Assembly (NCBI GenBank): GCA_964586765.1 | Contig: CAZPHN010000003.1 | Coordinates: 43,430 to 107,429 of the forward strand | Length of the DNA: 64,000 bases | Reading direction: 5' to 3' | Source of the DNA: UBA3263 sp964586765 | GTDB taxonomy: Bacteria > Bacteroidota > Bacteroidia > Bacteroidales > Muribaculaceae | In this document: piece after piece, positions 52,772 through 61,836 of the stretch | How positions within the stretch are numbered: the stretch's first letter is position 1 | Layout: every line of letters begins with the position of its first letter | Position numbers and translations under genes: made by a program | Notes under the pieces: model-generated | What the model was told of the DNA's origin: nothing | The model's database searches: none | What the model saw: only the letters and a program-made list of their open reading frames with translations

Positions 52772-53335
52772 ATGAAGTATTTGATTGTTGGGCTTGGAAA
52801 TATCGGCAACGAATATCACCAGACTCGCCACAACATAGGTTTTATGATATTGGACGCTCTTGCCGGAGCGTCCAATATCTCTTTCACGACCGAGCGTTAT
52901 GGCGACGTTGCCCATGCCCGCCTTAAAAACAAGCAGTTGGTCCTGCTTAAACCGTCGACCTATATGAATCTCTCTGGCGAAGCCGTCCGCTACTGGGCGC
53001 AGCGCGAAAAGATAGAGACAGACCATATCCTTGTGGTGGTCGATGACCTCGCGCTCCCTTTCGGAGCCATCCGAATGAAGGGCTCCGGCTCTGATGCTGG
53101 TCATAACGGACTGAAAAATATCGCGGCAATGCTTGGCACACAGGCATATCCCCGCCTGAGGTTCGGAATAGGCTCCGACTTTGCGCGCGGTCATCAGGTA
53201 GATTATGTCCTCAGCAAGTTCTCTCCCGAGCAGATGGAAGCTATGCCGGCGCGAATTGACGTTGCCATCGACGCCATCAAGACCTTTGTTCTTGCCGGGC
53301 TGCAGACCGCCATGTGTAACTATAATAATAAGTAG
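52772..53335 (+). CDS. pth: Peptidyl-tRNA hydrolase
   Basis: A 187-residue cytoplasmic enzyme that releases peptides from stalled peptidyl-tRNA. Catalytic Asn10 and His20 are in LIVGLGNIGNEYHQTRHNIG, with Asp at about 93 in VVVDDLALPFG and GHNGLKNI (about 112) for substrate binding. Length and motifs are normal. It lies in the rplY-pth-hslR operon, 10 bases before the next gene. Confidence 0.97.
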   Translation: MKYLIVGLGNIGNEYHQTRHNIGFMILDALAGASNISFTTERYGDVAHARLKNKQLVLLKPSTYMNLSGEAVRYWAQREKIETDHILVVVDDLALPFGAIRMKGSGSDAGHNGLKNIAAMLGTQAYPRLRFGIGSDFARGHQVDYVLSKFSPEQMEAMPARIDVAIDAIKTFVLAGLQTAMCNYNNK

Positions 53336-53345
53336 TTTATAGTTT

Positions 53346-53768
53346 ATGGATTGCAGAGTAGATAAATGGCTCTGGGCGGTAAGAATCTTCAAGACCCGCT
53401 CGATAGCTACCGACGCGGTTAAGAAGGGGCGCGTCGAGGTCAATGACGTCCTTGTCAAGCCATCGCGTATGCTGAAACCCGGCGATGTGGTCAAAGTGCG
53501 CAAATCGCCGGTTACGTACTCATTCCGTGTCCTTCAGCTGGTTCAGAACCGTCTCGGAGCGAAGCTTGTGCCGGAGTATATGGAAAACATTACTCCCAAA
53601 AGCGAGCTCGACCTTCTTGAAATGGTTAAGATTTCCGGTTTTGTGGATCGTCGAAAGGGTCTGGGCAGACCTACCAAGAAGGAAGGTCGCGAACTGGAGC
53701 AGTTTACCTCCGACCTCTGGAGCGATGATTTTGACTTTGATGATGACGATGAGGAGGAGGAAGATTGA
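53346..53768 (+). CDS. S4-domain RNA-binding protein (Hsp15 type)
   Basis: A 140-residue protein with an S4 RNA-binding domain (residues about 3-60: RVDKWLWAVRIFKTRSIATD, VEVNDVLVKPSRMLKPGD), then a short basic linker and a very acidic tail (DDFDFDDDDEEEED). It resembles HslR/Hsp15, which rescues nascent chain-bound 50S subunits, and the position after pth fits a ribosome-rescue role. The acidic tail is unusual in the family. Confidence 0.92.
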   Translation: MDCRVDKWLWAVRIFKTRSIATDAVKKGRVEVNDVLVKPSRMLKPGDVVKVRKSPVTYSFRVLQLVQNRLGAKLVPEYMENITPKSELDLLEMVKISGFVDRRKGLGRPTKKEGRELEQFTSDLWSDDFDFDDDDEEEED

Positions 53769-53818
53769 CCGTTTTGGCGAAATAGTCGAACATTAGGGAA
53801 CTTTTTTTGGTTTTTAAA

Positions 53819-53848
53819 TTGGTTATTGAAAACTTTTTCTTAAATTTG
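53819..53848 (+). promoter_or_regulatory. Promoter of the pseudouridine synthase gene
   Basis: TTG (53819-53821), a 19-base spacer and TAAATTTG (53841-53848), giving a leader of about 90 bases with a small hairpin (CGTGA/TCACG near 53891). Confidence 0.7.
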
Positions 53849-53945
53849 CAGAATAAATTCATAACCTTATAAAATTTAACATTAGTTGGGGCGTGATGCC
53901 TCACGATTTATTCAACTATCAACACGTTAATACTCCATTAACATC

Positions 53946-55355
53946 ATGGAAACCAACCAGAACGGCGAACAGAGAAAACCTAAACGCCCACGCATTGGAG
54001 CAAATCCGTACTCCTCAACACCCTCAGACTCACGTTTCGAGAAGGTAAATTACGGTAGCGACTACAATCACACTCCTAACGCCGAAGGCGGCGAGCAGGA
54101 TGGTGAAGGTCAGCCTCAGCGTCCCTATCAGCCGCGCCCGCGCTACAATCAGCAGTATGGCGGCTATCAGCAGCGACCCTATCAGCCGCGTCCGCGTTAC
54201 AATCAGCAGCAGGACGGCGAAGGTCAGCCTCAGCGTCCCTATCAGCCGCGCCCGCGCTACAATCAGCAGCAGGGCGAAGGGGGCTACCAGCAGCGACCCT
54301 ATCAGCCGCGCCCGCGTTACAACCAGCAGCAGGGCGAAGGGGGCTACCAGCCGCGACCCTATCAGCCGCGCCCGCGCTACAACCAGCAGCAGGACGGCGA
54401 AGGTCAGCTTCAGCGTCCTTATCAGCCGCGCCCGCGCTATAATCAGCAGCAGGGCGAAGGGGGCTACCAGCCGCGACCCTATCAGCCGCGCCCGCGCTAC
54501 AATCAGCAGCAACAGGGCGGAATGGGTCGTCGTCCCCAGAACGGACGCCCCGGACAGAAACCTTTCCAGCGTCCCGGCAAAAGCTTTACTCCGCGCCCCA
54601 AACAGATAGACTATGAACTGCCCGAAGTTGATCCGAACGAAGAAGTACGCCTGAACAAATTTATGGCTAACGCCGGCATCTGCAGCCGTCGCGAAGCCGA
54701 TGAATTTATCAAGGACGGAAAAGTAAAGGTAAACGGCGAGGTAGTTACCGAACTCGGTACCAAAATTACCGGCAAGGATGTCGTTGAGTTCAATGATGAA
54801 GTAGTGGTTGCAGAACGCAAGTGTTATGTGCTTCTCAACAAGCCGAAGGACTGCGTGACCACCAGCGATGACCCCAACGGCCGCACCACCGTCATGGACC
54901 TTGTCAAGAATGCTTGCAAGGAGCGCATCTATCCCGTAGGACGTCTTGACCGCAACACAACCGGTGTGCTACTGCTCACCAACGACGGCGATTTGGCATC
55001 CAAGCTGACCCATCCCCAGTATGTGAAGAAAAAAATCTATCACGTATGGACCGACCATGATATTTCTGAGGACGATATGCAGCGCATTGCCGACGGTATC
55101 GAACTTGAGGATGGTCCTATCCACGCCGATGCAATCAGCTATGCAACCGAGACCGACCGCAATCAGGCAGGCATCGAGATTCATTCCGGCCGCAACCGTA
55201 TTGTGCGCCGCATTTTCGAATCGCTCGGCTATCATGTGACCAAACTTGACCGCGTTTACTTTGCCGGTCTGACCAAAAAGAACCTGCCTCGCGGACGTTG
55301 GCGTTACCTGACTCAGGATGAGGTGAATTTCCTCAAGATGGGTTCGTTTGAATAA
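53946..55355 (+). CDS. RsuA/RluB-family pseudouridine synthase with long repetitive N-terminal tail
   Basis: A 469-residue protein. Residues about 55-190 are seven near-identical repeats (RPYQPRPRYNQQQ then GEGG or DGEGQ) rich in Arg, Tyr, Gln, Pro, predicted disordered. From about 230 comes the S4 domain (LNKFMANAGICSRREADEFI), then the catalytic domain with Asp335 in VGRLDRNTTGVLLLTND and the HPQYVKKKIYHVW motif. It modifies ribosomal or other RNA (RluB/RsuA-type uridine). Normal family members lack the tail; the tail may mediate RNA or condensate interactions, which is inference. Confidence 0.93.
   Translation: METNQNGEQRKPKRPRIGANPYSSTPSDSRFEKVNYGSDYNHTPNAEGGEQDGEGQPQRPYQPRPRYNQQYGGYQQRPYQPRPRYNQQQDGEGQPQRPYQPRPRYNQQQGEGGYQQRPYQPRPRYNQQQGEGGYQPRPYQPRPRYNQQQDGEGQLQRPYQPRPRYNQQQGEGGYQPRPYQPRPRYNQQQQGGMGRRPQNGRPGQKPFQRPGKSFTPRPKQIDYELPEVDPNEEVRLNKFMANAGICSRREADEFIKDGKVKVNGEVVTELGTKITGKDVVEFNDEVVVAERKCYVLLNKPKDCVTTSDDPNGRTTVMDLVKNACKERIYPVGRLDRNTTGVLLLTNDGDLASKLTHPQYVKKKIYHVWTDHDISEDDMQRIADGIELEDGPIHADAISYATETDRNQAGIEIHSGRNRIVRRIFESLGYHVTKLDRVYFAGLTKKNLPRGRWRYLTQDEVNFLKMGSFE
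54121..54510 (+). repeat. In-frame tandem repeat, about 60 bases, seven copies
   Basis: CCCTATCAGCCGCG units recur at 54123, 54177, 54237, 54297, 54357, 54417 and 54477. The period is 60 bases except for the first (54). It preserves the reading frame and encodes the repetitive tail of the pseudouridine synthase. Copy number is expected to vary between strains. Confidence 0.95.
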
Positions 55356-55388
55356 TTCAAAAGTGATTTCTATTACCAATCATTAAAT

Positions 55389-56777
55389 ATGAAACGTACT
55401 AAAATCGTAGATATCTTCAACCCTGAGCTTATCGGCAAGGAGGTAAGCGTGATGGGTTGGGTTAGAACCCGCCGCGGCAACAAGCATGTACAGTTCGTGG
55501 CTCTGAACGACGGTTCTACTATCAAAAACATCCAGATTGTTTTTGATATGGCTAAGTTCAGCGATGAAGAGCTGAAGCTAATTACCACCGGCTCGAGCAT
55601 CCACGTGACCGGCACCCTCGTAGAGTCGATGGGTAAGGGTCAGAGCTGCGAGGTACAGGCTGAAAAGCTTGAGGTTTTCGGTACAGCCGACGTAGAGACC
55701 TATCCGCTCCAGAAAAAAGGTCATACCCTTGAATTCCTGCGCGAAAAGGCTCACCTGCGCCCCCGTACGAATACGTTCGGCGCAGTGCTCCGTGTCCGTT
55801 CCGCTCTGGCATACGCCATTCATAAGTTCTTTCAGGAACGCGGATTTTTCTATCTCAATACTCCCCTGATTACCGCGAGCGATGCCGAAGGTGCCGGCGC
55901 AATGTTTCAGGTTACCACCCTCGACCTCAATAACCTTCCCAAGACGGAGGAGGGTACTGTTGACTACTCGGCAGACTTCTTCGGCAAGCCGGCTTCGCTT
56001 ACCGTAAGCGGTCAGCTTGAAGGCGAGCTCGGAGCTACCGCTCTCGGTGCTATCTATACCTTCGGACCAACCTTCCGTGCCGAAAACTCCAATACTCCCC
56101 GCCACCTGAGCGAGTTCTGGATGATTGAGCCGGAAGTTGCATTCTATGATATAGAGGACAATATGGACCTTGCCGAGGACTTCATCAAGTATTGCGTACA
56201 GTATGCGCTGGACCACTGCAAGGATGACCTTGAATTCCTCCAGCAGATGTATGACAAGGACCTGATTTCGCGCCTCGAGGAGGTTGTCAAGAGCAGTTTC
56301 GTACGCCTGACCTACACTGAAGGCGTTGAAATACTCAAGGCTTCCGGCAAGAAGTTTGAATTCCCCGTTGACTGGGGTACCGACCTCCAGAGCGAACACG
56401 AGCGTTATCTGGTTGAAGAACATTTCAAGCGTCCCGTAATCCTGACCGACTATCCCAAGGAAATCAAGGCATTCTACATGAAGCAGAACGAGGATGGCAA
56501 GACCGTCCGCGCTATGGATGTACTCTTCCCTCAGATTGGCGAGATTATCGGCGGCTCCGAGCGTGAGGCTGATTACCAGAAGCTGCTTACCCGCATCGAG
56601 GAACTGCATATCCCCATGAAGGACATGTGGTGGTATCTTGACACACGCAAGTACGGTACCGTACCTCATGCCGGCTTCGGTCTCGGTTTCGAGCGTCTGG
56701 TGCTCTTCGTGACCGGTATGACCAACATCCGTGACGTGATACCTTTCCCCCGTTATCCCGGAAATGCCGAATTCTAA
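55389..56777 (+). CDS. asnS: Asparaginyl-tRNA synthetase
   Basis: A 462-residue class II synthetase charging tRNA-Asn. The N-terminal OB-fold anticodon domain (about 1-100: KEVSVMGWVRTRRGNKHVQF) is followed by the class II core with motif 2 (TFGPTFRAENSNTPRHLSEF) and motif 3 (GFGLGFERLVLFVTGM) and ends IRDVIPFPRYPGNAEF, the typical AsnRS end. Followed by a strong terminator. Confidence 0.97.
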   Translation: MKRTKIVDIFNPELIGKEVSVMGWVRTRRGNKHVQFVALNDGSTIKNIQIVFDMAKFSDEELKLITTGSSIHVTGTLVESMGKGQSCEVQAEKLEVFGTADVETYPLQKKGHTLEFLREKAHLRPRTNTFGAVLRVRSALAYAIHKFFQERGFFYLNTPLITASDAEGAGAMFQVTTLDLNNLPKTEEGTVDYSADFFGKPASLTVSGQLEGELGATALGAIYTFGPTFRAENSNTPRHLSEFWMIEPEVAFYDIEDNMDLAEDFIKYCVQYALDHCKDDLEFLQQMYDKDLISRLEEVVKSSFVRLTYTEGVEILKASGKKFEFPVDWGTDLQSEHERYLVEEHFKRPVILTDYPKEIKAFYMKQNEDGKTVRAMDVLFPQIGEIIGGSEREADYQKLLTRIEELHIPMKDMWWYLDTRKYGTVPHAGFGLGFERLVLFVTGMTNIRDVIPFPRYPGNAEF

Positions 56778-56802
56778 AAACATTCGACAGTAAATATTGT
56801 TT

Positions 56803-56842
56803 AATCAATAGGGTTGTGGTCCTACACAACCCTATTGATTTT
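56803..56842 (+). terminator. Perfect 16-base-pair terminator after asnS
   Basis: AATCAATAGGGTTGTG (56803-56818), loop GTCCTA, then the perfect complement (56825-56840), followed by TT. The T tract is short, but the A/T-rich stem base is symmetrical and may work in both directions. Confidence 0.8.
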
Positions 56843-56859
56843 AAAAACATAACCAAAAT

Positions 56860-58605
56860 ATGAGTACATTTGAAGAACTTGGCGTCGCGCCTGAGCTGCG
56901 TCGCGCCATTGAAGAATTAGGGTTTGAAAACCCTATGCCCGTTCAGGAACGGGTAATACCCCATCTGTTGACAAAGGATAACGACGTTATCGCCCTTGCC
57001 CAGACCGGTACGGGTAAGACGGCGGCGTTCGGATTGCCGTTGCTTCAGCGTGTCAATACGGATAGCGACGCCACTCAGGCTCTGATTATCGCTCCGACTC
57101 GAGAGCTTTGCCTGCAGATAAGCTCTGACCTTGCCGATTTTTCGAAATATATCAAAAATCTCAGGGTGCAGCCCGTATATGGCGGCTCGTCAATCATGAG
57201 CCAGATTCGCGCGCTGCGTCAGGGCGTGCAGATTATTGTTGCCACTCCCGGCCGACTGATTGACCTTATCGAGCGTAAGGAGGTAGACCTGAAGGACGTG
57301 CATACCGTGGTGCTTGACGAGGCTGACGAGATGCTCAATATGGGATTTCTTGACAGCATCGATGCAATTCTTGCCCATGTCCCCGAGGAGAGAAAAATGC
57401 TGATGTTCTCGGCAACGATGCCTAAGGAAATCGGTCAGATTGCGAAGAAATATATGCATTCGCCCGAGGAGTTTGTTATCGGCACACGTAATAGTGGAGC
57501 AGAAAACGTACGCCATATATATTATATGGTAAAGGCGCAGGACAAGTATCTGACCCTTAAGCGCGTTGCTGACAATACGCCTAACATTTACGGCATAATT
57601 TTCTGCCGCACGCGAAAGGAGACTCAGGAAATTGCCGACCATCTGATTCAGGACGGTTATAATGCTGACGCGCTCCATGGTGACCTGTCGCAGCAGCAGC
57701 GCGACATTGTGATGAAAAAGTTCCGCGACCACGTTCTGTCGCTGCTTGTAGCAACCGATGTTGCCGCCCGCGGTCTTGACGTGGATAATGTTACCCATGT
57801 AATCAACTACGGACTGCCTGACGATACGGCGGTCTATACCCACCGCTCCGGTCGTACCGGACGCGCCGGCAAGGCCGGTGTCAGTGTCGCCATTATCCAT
57901 TCGCGCGAAAAAGGTAAGCTCCGCGAGATAGAAAAGAAGATAGGCAAGACATTCGAGCATCGCGACGTGCCCACCCCCGACCATATTATCGAGAAGCAGC
58001 TTTATAATCTGGCTGACCGTCTGGAGAAGGTGGAGGTAAGCGAGGATGAAATTTCAAAATATCTGCCCGGAGTCCAGCGCAAGCTTTCGTGGCTCAGTGG
58101 CGAGGACCTGCTCAAGCGCGTGCTTTCGTTGGAGTTCAACCGCCTGTTGAACTATTACAAGGATGCGCCTGTAATTGAAAATCTGTCAGACGCCAAGCCT
58201 AAGTCCAAGAAAGGCGAAAAGCCTCGTCGCGAAATCCCTACTGATGAGGAAAAGGACCGCCGCTCGGCTCCGAGGGGCATGGCGCGCATTTACGTCAACG
58301 TAGGTAAAAAGGACGGATTCTTTGCCGGAAACCTGATTGATATGCTTAATCATACCGTAGAGGGCAAGCGTGTGGATGTAGGGCGCATTGACCTGATGCC
58401 CGCTTACTCGCTGTTTGACGTCAAGAAGGCGGATGCGGCGAGAGTGGTCCGCGGACTGAAAGGCGCGGAATTTTTCGGAAAGCGCATCCACTGCGAGGAA
58501 GCGGGAGCGGAAAAGGATTATGCCCGCCTTTCGGCGCGCAAGGACCGTCACGCAGCCTCGGCAAACGGAAACTTCGACAAATTCATAAAAAAGAAACGCC
58601 GCTAA
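56860..58605 (+). CDS. DEAD-box RNA helicase (CsdA/DeaD type)
   Basis: A 581-residue RNA helicase. Q motif and Walker A (LAQTGTGKTAAFGLPLL, near 46-62), DEAD in VVLDEADEML, SATMP, and HRSGRTGRAG are in order. After the two RecA domains comes a linker and a C-terminal DbpA-like RNA-binding domain (about 470-545: RIYVNVGKKDGFFAGNLIDM), and a basic tail. The role is likely ribosome assembly or RNA decay and cold adaptation. It begins just after the asnS terminator. Confidence 0.96.
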   Translation: MSTFEELGVAPELRRAIEELGFENPMPVQERVIPHLLTKDNDVIALAQTGTGKTAAFGLPLLQRVNTDSDATQALIIAPTRELCLQISSDLADFSKYIKNLRVQPVYGGSSIMSQIRALRQGVQIIVATPGRLIDLIERKEVDLKDVHTVVLDEADEMLNMGFLDSIDAILAHVPEERKMLMFSATMPKEIGQIAKKYMHSPEEFVIGTRNSGAENVRHIYYMVKAQDKYLTLKRVADNTPNIYGIIFCRTRKETQEIADHLIQDGYNADALHGDLSQQQRDIVMKKFRDHVLSLLVATDVAARGLDVDNVTHVINYGLPDDTAVYTHRSGRTGRAGKAGVSVAIIHSREKGKLREIEKKIGKTFEHRDVPTPDHIIEKQLYNLADRLEKVEVSEDEISKYLPGVQRKLSWLSGEDLLKRVLSLEFNRLLNYYKDAPVIENLSDAKPKSKKGEKPRREIPTDEEKDRRSAPRGMARIYVNVGKKDGFFAGNLIDMLNHTVEGKRVDVGRIDLMPAYSLFDVKKADAARVVRGLKGAEFFGKRIHCEEAGAEKDYARLSARKDRHAASANGNFDKFIKKKRR

Positions 58606-58614
58606 AAAACAGGA

Positions 58615-58696
58615 TGGAAAGGCGGTCTCCCGGCCGCCGGCTATGTGATCGCATGTGCCGACCAAGTGGGCTGGCGGCCTAGAGACCGCCTTTCCA
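58615..58696. repeat. REP-type inverted repeat, left of the RAYT transposase
   Basis: TGGAAAGGCGGTCTC (58615-58629) and its perfect complement GAGACCGCCTTTCCA (58682-58696) enclose 52 bases that include GGCCGCCGGC. The unit GGCGGCCTAGAGACCGCCTTTCCA appears again at 59360-59384 and 59392-59416 on the other side of the transposase gene, and a relative lies at 35515-35550. Confidence 0.85.
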
Positions 58697-58712
58697 CTTG
58701 CCCGCCCCGGCG

Positions 58713-59309
58713 TTAGTATTTGAGGGTGTAGTGAGTGGAGGGGAGGTGCTTGGGGTTGGAGCGGATGTAGGAGATGTAGTGTTTGAGTTCATCTTCGTTG
58801 CGCACGAGGCGGTCAAATGATTCTTTCATCCAGAGTGGTCCCGTGCGGCCAAGCATTACATTAATCTGACGGGAGGAGTAGCTTTTGACTGAATGAAGAA
58901 TCCGTTCAATCGTGTTTTCTCCAAAGGGCTGGATGAGTAAATGGACATGGTTGGGCATTATGACATAGGCAATGATGCGATATTCAATGTCGTTTTTAAA
59001 CTCTAATGCATTTGATAATATTTCGCGTGCTTTGGCTTCACGAAGTATACAACTGCCATATCCGTTGTCGAGCATGCGCTCTTCTGCCGGTCCGACAAGG
59101 TTCCAGTATTGACGTTTTGTTGCTTCATCCCATGGCTCGGGATGAGCGGATTTGAAGATTGATATTTGATGATGTAGTCTTTGCAGGACGTTTTGAGGTA
59201 GAGAATCAGCAAGACGGAAGGTTATGTATTGGATTTTCCCATCTTGATGCCAGTGCGGTAGGTTGCCTCCTGTTTTGATGGTTATTTCGTCTCGTTTGTT
59301 GAGGAACAT
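58713..59309 (-). mobile_element. REP-associated tyrosine transposase (RAYT, IS200-like TnpA)
   Basis: A 198-residue HUH endonuclease. The metal-binding HUH motif is His121-Val-His123 in YVIMPNHVHLLIQP, and a candidate catalytic tyrosine is Tyr144 in SVKSYSSRQIN. The family signature TFRLADSLP is at about 30-38. It is a single full-length gene, flanked on both sides by REP repeats, as expected for domesticated RAYTs that mobilise or maintain REP sequences. Listed as a mobile element; it is a chromosomal RAYT, not a complete insertion sequence. Confidence 0.9.
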
Positions 59310-59334
59310 ATGTATGGGATGTTATGTTATTTAT

Positions 59335-59416
59335 AGCCGGCGGCCTTTCCATTTTGGGCCGGCGACCTAGAGACCGCCTTTCCATTCAGACGGCGGCCTA
59401 GAGACCGCCTTTCCAC
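59335..59416. repeat. REP-type repeats, right of the RAYT transposase
   Basis: Two direct copies of GGCG(A/G)CCTAGAGACCGCCTTTCCA (59360-59384 and 59392-59416) follow a related partial copy (GCCGGCGGCCTTTCCATTTT, 59336 on). These match the left-side repeat at 58672-58696. Confidence 0.85.
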
Positions 59417-59436
59417 CTGTGTTGATCGTCGCCCCA

Positions 59437-60408
59437 CTAGAGGAGGGCGAGGATATAGGCAATGTAGCCGAGGGTGAGAACCGCACCCTCGGCTCTTGTT
59501 ATAGTGCGGGTTTTGAAGAACCAGCCGAACAGCCAGAAGGCTACGGAGGCGGCAAGGAGGGTAAGCAGGTCAAGGTTGCCTATGGTGCCGAAGGGGAGCG
59601 GCGTGATTGTGGCGGAGAGTCCGAGAACCATCAGTACATTGAAAATATTGCTGCCTATTACGTTGCCTATCGTCATGGCGGGTTTGCCCTTGACGGCGGC
59701 GACAATGGAGGTGGCGAGCTCGGGCAGGGAGGTGCCCGCTGCAACTATGGTCAGACCGATTACTGCCTGACTGACGCCGAGCGATGAAGCTATGCCCGAC
59801 GCGCCGTCAACAAACAGGTCACCGCCGTAAATCAGGGCGGCGAGTCCGAGAATTACGTAAATGACTGACCTCCATACCGGCATGGACTTGACAGCCATGG
59901 TATCATCGGTATTGGCGGTGTTCTCCGGATTTTTTGCCGATGCAAACGTATAGCGCATGAAAAGCAGGAAGAGAATAAGCAGAAAGATGCCGCTCACGCG
60001 CGATACCTGATTTATTCCCGTGCCGTCGACCACTCCGCTGTTACCGAGCAGCAGGAGAATGAGCGAGGAGAGAATTACCATGGGGATTTCAAGCGACATC
60101 ACCGAGCGGGAAATGACCATGGGGCGTACCATGGCGGTGACACCTATGATTATGAGTATATTGAAAATATTACTACCCACCACATTGCCGATGGCGAGCG
60201 GCGCGCTCCCCGAGATAGCGGAGAGGACGGAGATGGCAAGTTCAGGGGCGGAGGTGCCGAAAGCAACCACCGTCAGACCGATAATCAGGTCACTGATTCC
60301 GAGCCGGCGTGCAATGGCTGACGCGCCGTCGGTAAGAGCGTTTGCACCACCTAAGATGAGGGCAAGCCCGATAAATAATTGTAGAAACTGAATAAACATA
60401 ATGCACAA
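59437..60408 (-). CDS. Calcium/sodium antiporter (YrbG type)
   Basis: A 323-residue inner-membrane protein with about ten helices and the two alpha repeats of the CaCA superfamily: GTSAPELAISVLSAI with GNVVGSNIFNIL in the first half, and GTSLPELATSIVAAVKG with GNVIGSNIFNVLM in the second. Exchanges Ca2+ for Na+ or H+. The start is MCIMFIQF at 60408, or ATG 60399 (MFIQFLQ), which is equally likely. The gene is followed by the REP repeats of the RAYT locus. Confidence 0.94.
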   Translation of the reverse strand: MCIMFIQFLQLFIGLALILGGANALTDGASAIARRLGISDLIIGLTVVAFGTSAPELAISVLSAISGSAPLAIGNVVGSNIFNILIIIGVTAMVRPMVISRSVMSLEIPMVILSSLILLLLGNSGVVDGTGINQVSRVSGIFLLILFLLFMRYTFASAKNPENTANTDDTMAVKSMPVWRSVIYVILGLAALIYGGDLFVDGASGIASSLGVSQAVIGLTIVAAGTSLPELATSIVAAVKGKPAMTIGNVIGSNIFNVLMVLGLSATITPLPFGTIGNLDLLTLLAASVAFWLFGWFFKTRTITRAEGAVLTLGYIAYILALL

Positions 60409-60443
60409 AAGGAGAATTTTGGCGCAAATTTAGAAAATTTTAT

Positions 60444-60451
60444 TAACTTTG
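60444..60451 (+). promoter_or_regulatory. Promoter -7 box of the GltD-like gene
   Basis: TAACTTTG, 46 bases before ATG 60498. Confidence 0.5.
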
Positions 60452-60497
60452 TACGCAGAATTAATCATAAATTGCATTGGAAACCTCTGTTTATACA

Positions 60498-61757
60498 ATG
60501 GCTGAGGCGATAGCCGAGGCTAAACGCTGCCTGAACTGCAAGGTTCCGCAGTGTAAGAAGGGTTGTCCGGTCGAGAATGATATTCCTGACTGGATTCATG
60601 AATTGTCGATGGGCAACCTTGGCAATGCCATGAGTATCATTAACCGTAAAAGTAACCTGCCGGCTGTTTGCGGACGTGTCTGTGCCCATGAACGTCAATG
60701 TGAGGGTCATTGCGTGTTAGGAAAGAAGGGTGCGCATGTAAATATCGGAAAGTTGGAGCGATTTGTGGCTGATTTTGACAGTGAGATGGGCGTAATGCGT
60801 CAGCCTTTGGTTCAAAAGACAAGGGGCAGCGTCGCCGTTATAGGCAGCGGACCTTCGGGTCTGACCGTGGCGGGCGAGCTTGCGCGCAAAGGCTACAGTG
60901 TGGATATTTTCGAAATGGAGCCTCAGCCGGGCGGGGTGCTTACGTTCGGTATTCCCGAATACAGACTTCCCAAGGACATAGTAAATAGCGAGATAGAGAA
61001 AATCCGCCAGTTGGGCGTAAGGTTCTATTGCAATGTGACTGTCGGTCCGGATATTACGATTGACGGACTCTTTGAGAAAGGATATGACGCAATCTTCATG
61101 GGTACGGGTAACGGTAAACCGAGAAAGCCGGAAATTCAGGGCTTGGAAAAAATGCCCGTGCGTCAGGCATTGTATTTTCTGCGCCGTGTGAGCCTCTATC
61201 AGGCGGGATTTATTCAGCGTGACGAGGTGCCGATGAAGGAGGGCGACAGAATATACGTGGTAGGTTGCGGCAACACGGCGATAGATGCGGCGCGCACCGC
61301 CGTCAGGATGGGAGCGTCGGAGGTGACAATCATTTACCATAGGGATATGGAGCATATGTCGGCACTCCGGGCTGAGTATGATGATGCGGTTAGCGAAGGC
61401 GTAAAGTTCCTTTGGAATACCTCTGTGAAGATTGCCCATGAGGACCGCCGCGTAACGGTCGAGACCGACGGCGAGACACGGATACTCCCCCCCGGCAAGC
61501 TGATGATGGCTGTCGGCAGCCGCCCGGCAAGCCGCATTGTGTCGACCACCGGAGGCATTGAGGTAGATAATAACGGCTATGTAGTTACCCGTGAGGTTCC
61601 TTTCGGCATGACGACGCGTAAGGGTGTGTTTGCCGGCGGCGATGTGTCGGGCAATCAGGCAACTGTGGTCCACGCCATGTCGAACGCGCGCGCCGTTGCG
61701 GAAGGTATTTCTCAATATATTGATGCACTTACGCTTCTGCGCGCCATAGACTCCTGA
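60498..61757 (+). CDS. GltD-like NAD(P)-dependent oxidoreductase (glutamate synthase small-subunit family)
   Basis: A 419-residue flavoprotein from ATG 60498 (a TTG at 60477 would add seven residues). The N-terminal Cys-rich domain (CLNCKVPQCKKGCPVENDIP, CGRVCAHERQCEGHCV) binds two [4Fe-4S] clusters, and two nucleotide-binding folds follow: VAVIGSGPSGLTVAGELARK for FAD and YVVGCGNTAIDAARTAVRMG for NAD(P). It resembles the small subunit of glutamate synthase, or the related homotetrameric NADPH:glutamate synthase and NfnB-type flavoproteins; no large subunit is in the window. It lies upstream of the ferredoxin and VorBA genes, so a role in electron transfer is possible. Confidence 0.92.
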   Translation: MAEAIAEAKRCLNCKVPQCKKGCPVENDIPDWIHELSMGNLGNAMSIINRKSNLPAVCGRVCAHERQCEGHCVLGKKGAHVNIGKLERFVADFDSEMGVMRQPLVQKTRGSVAVIGSGPSGLTVAGELARKGYSVDIFEMEPQPGGVLTFGIPEYRLPKDIVNSEIEKIRQLGVRFYCNVTVGPDITIDGLFEKGYDAIFMGTGNGKPRKPEIQGLEKMPVRQALYFLRRVSLYQAGFIQRDEVPMKEGDRIYVVGCGNTAIDAARTAVRMGASEVTIIYHRDMEHMSALRAEYDDAVSEGVKFLWNTSVKIAHEDRRVTVETDGETRILPPGKLMMAVGSRPASRIVSTTGGIEVDNNGYVVTREVPFGMTTRKGVFAGGDVSGNQATVVHAMSNARAVAEGISQYIDALTLLRAIDS

Positions 61758-61818
61758 TTTGGTCTGCACACTTTGCGGCATATAGTGCAGATGGTTAAAT
61801 TGCCCTAAAATGGGCAAT
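61758..61818 (+). other. Two hairpins between the GltD-like gene and the ferredoxin gene
   Basis: TCTGCAC/GTGCAGA (61763-61769 with 61785-61791) and ATTGCCC/GGGCAAT (61799-61805 with 61812-61818). The second may be a terminator with a weak T tract or a processing site. No coding potential. Confidence 0.45.
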
Positions 61819-61836
61819 AAATTGGAAAACTTTCGT

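Noticed and set aside
54121..54510. Regular 60-base repeats as a CRISPR array
   Set aside because: The repeats have no unique spacers, are in frame and encode protein repeats.
55578..56783. Long open frame on the minus strand opposite asnS
   Set aside because: It mirrors the asnS coding frame with no independent composition or homologue-like pattern; similar shadows lie opposite vorB, rplY-pth and the TPR gene.
61486..61492. C7 tract inside the GltD-like gene as a phase-variation site
   Set aside because: It lies in a conserved cytoplasmic enzyme (LPPGKLM) where switching off has no plausible benefit; such runs also arise from proline/glycine codons.
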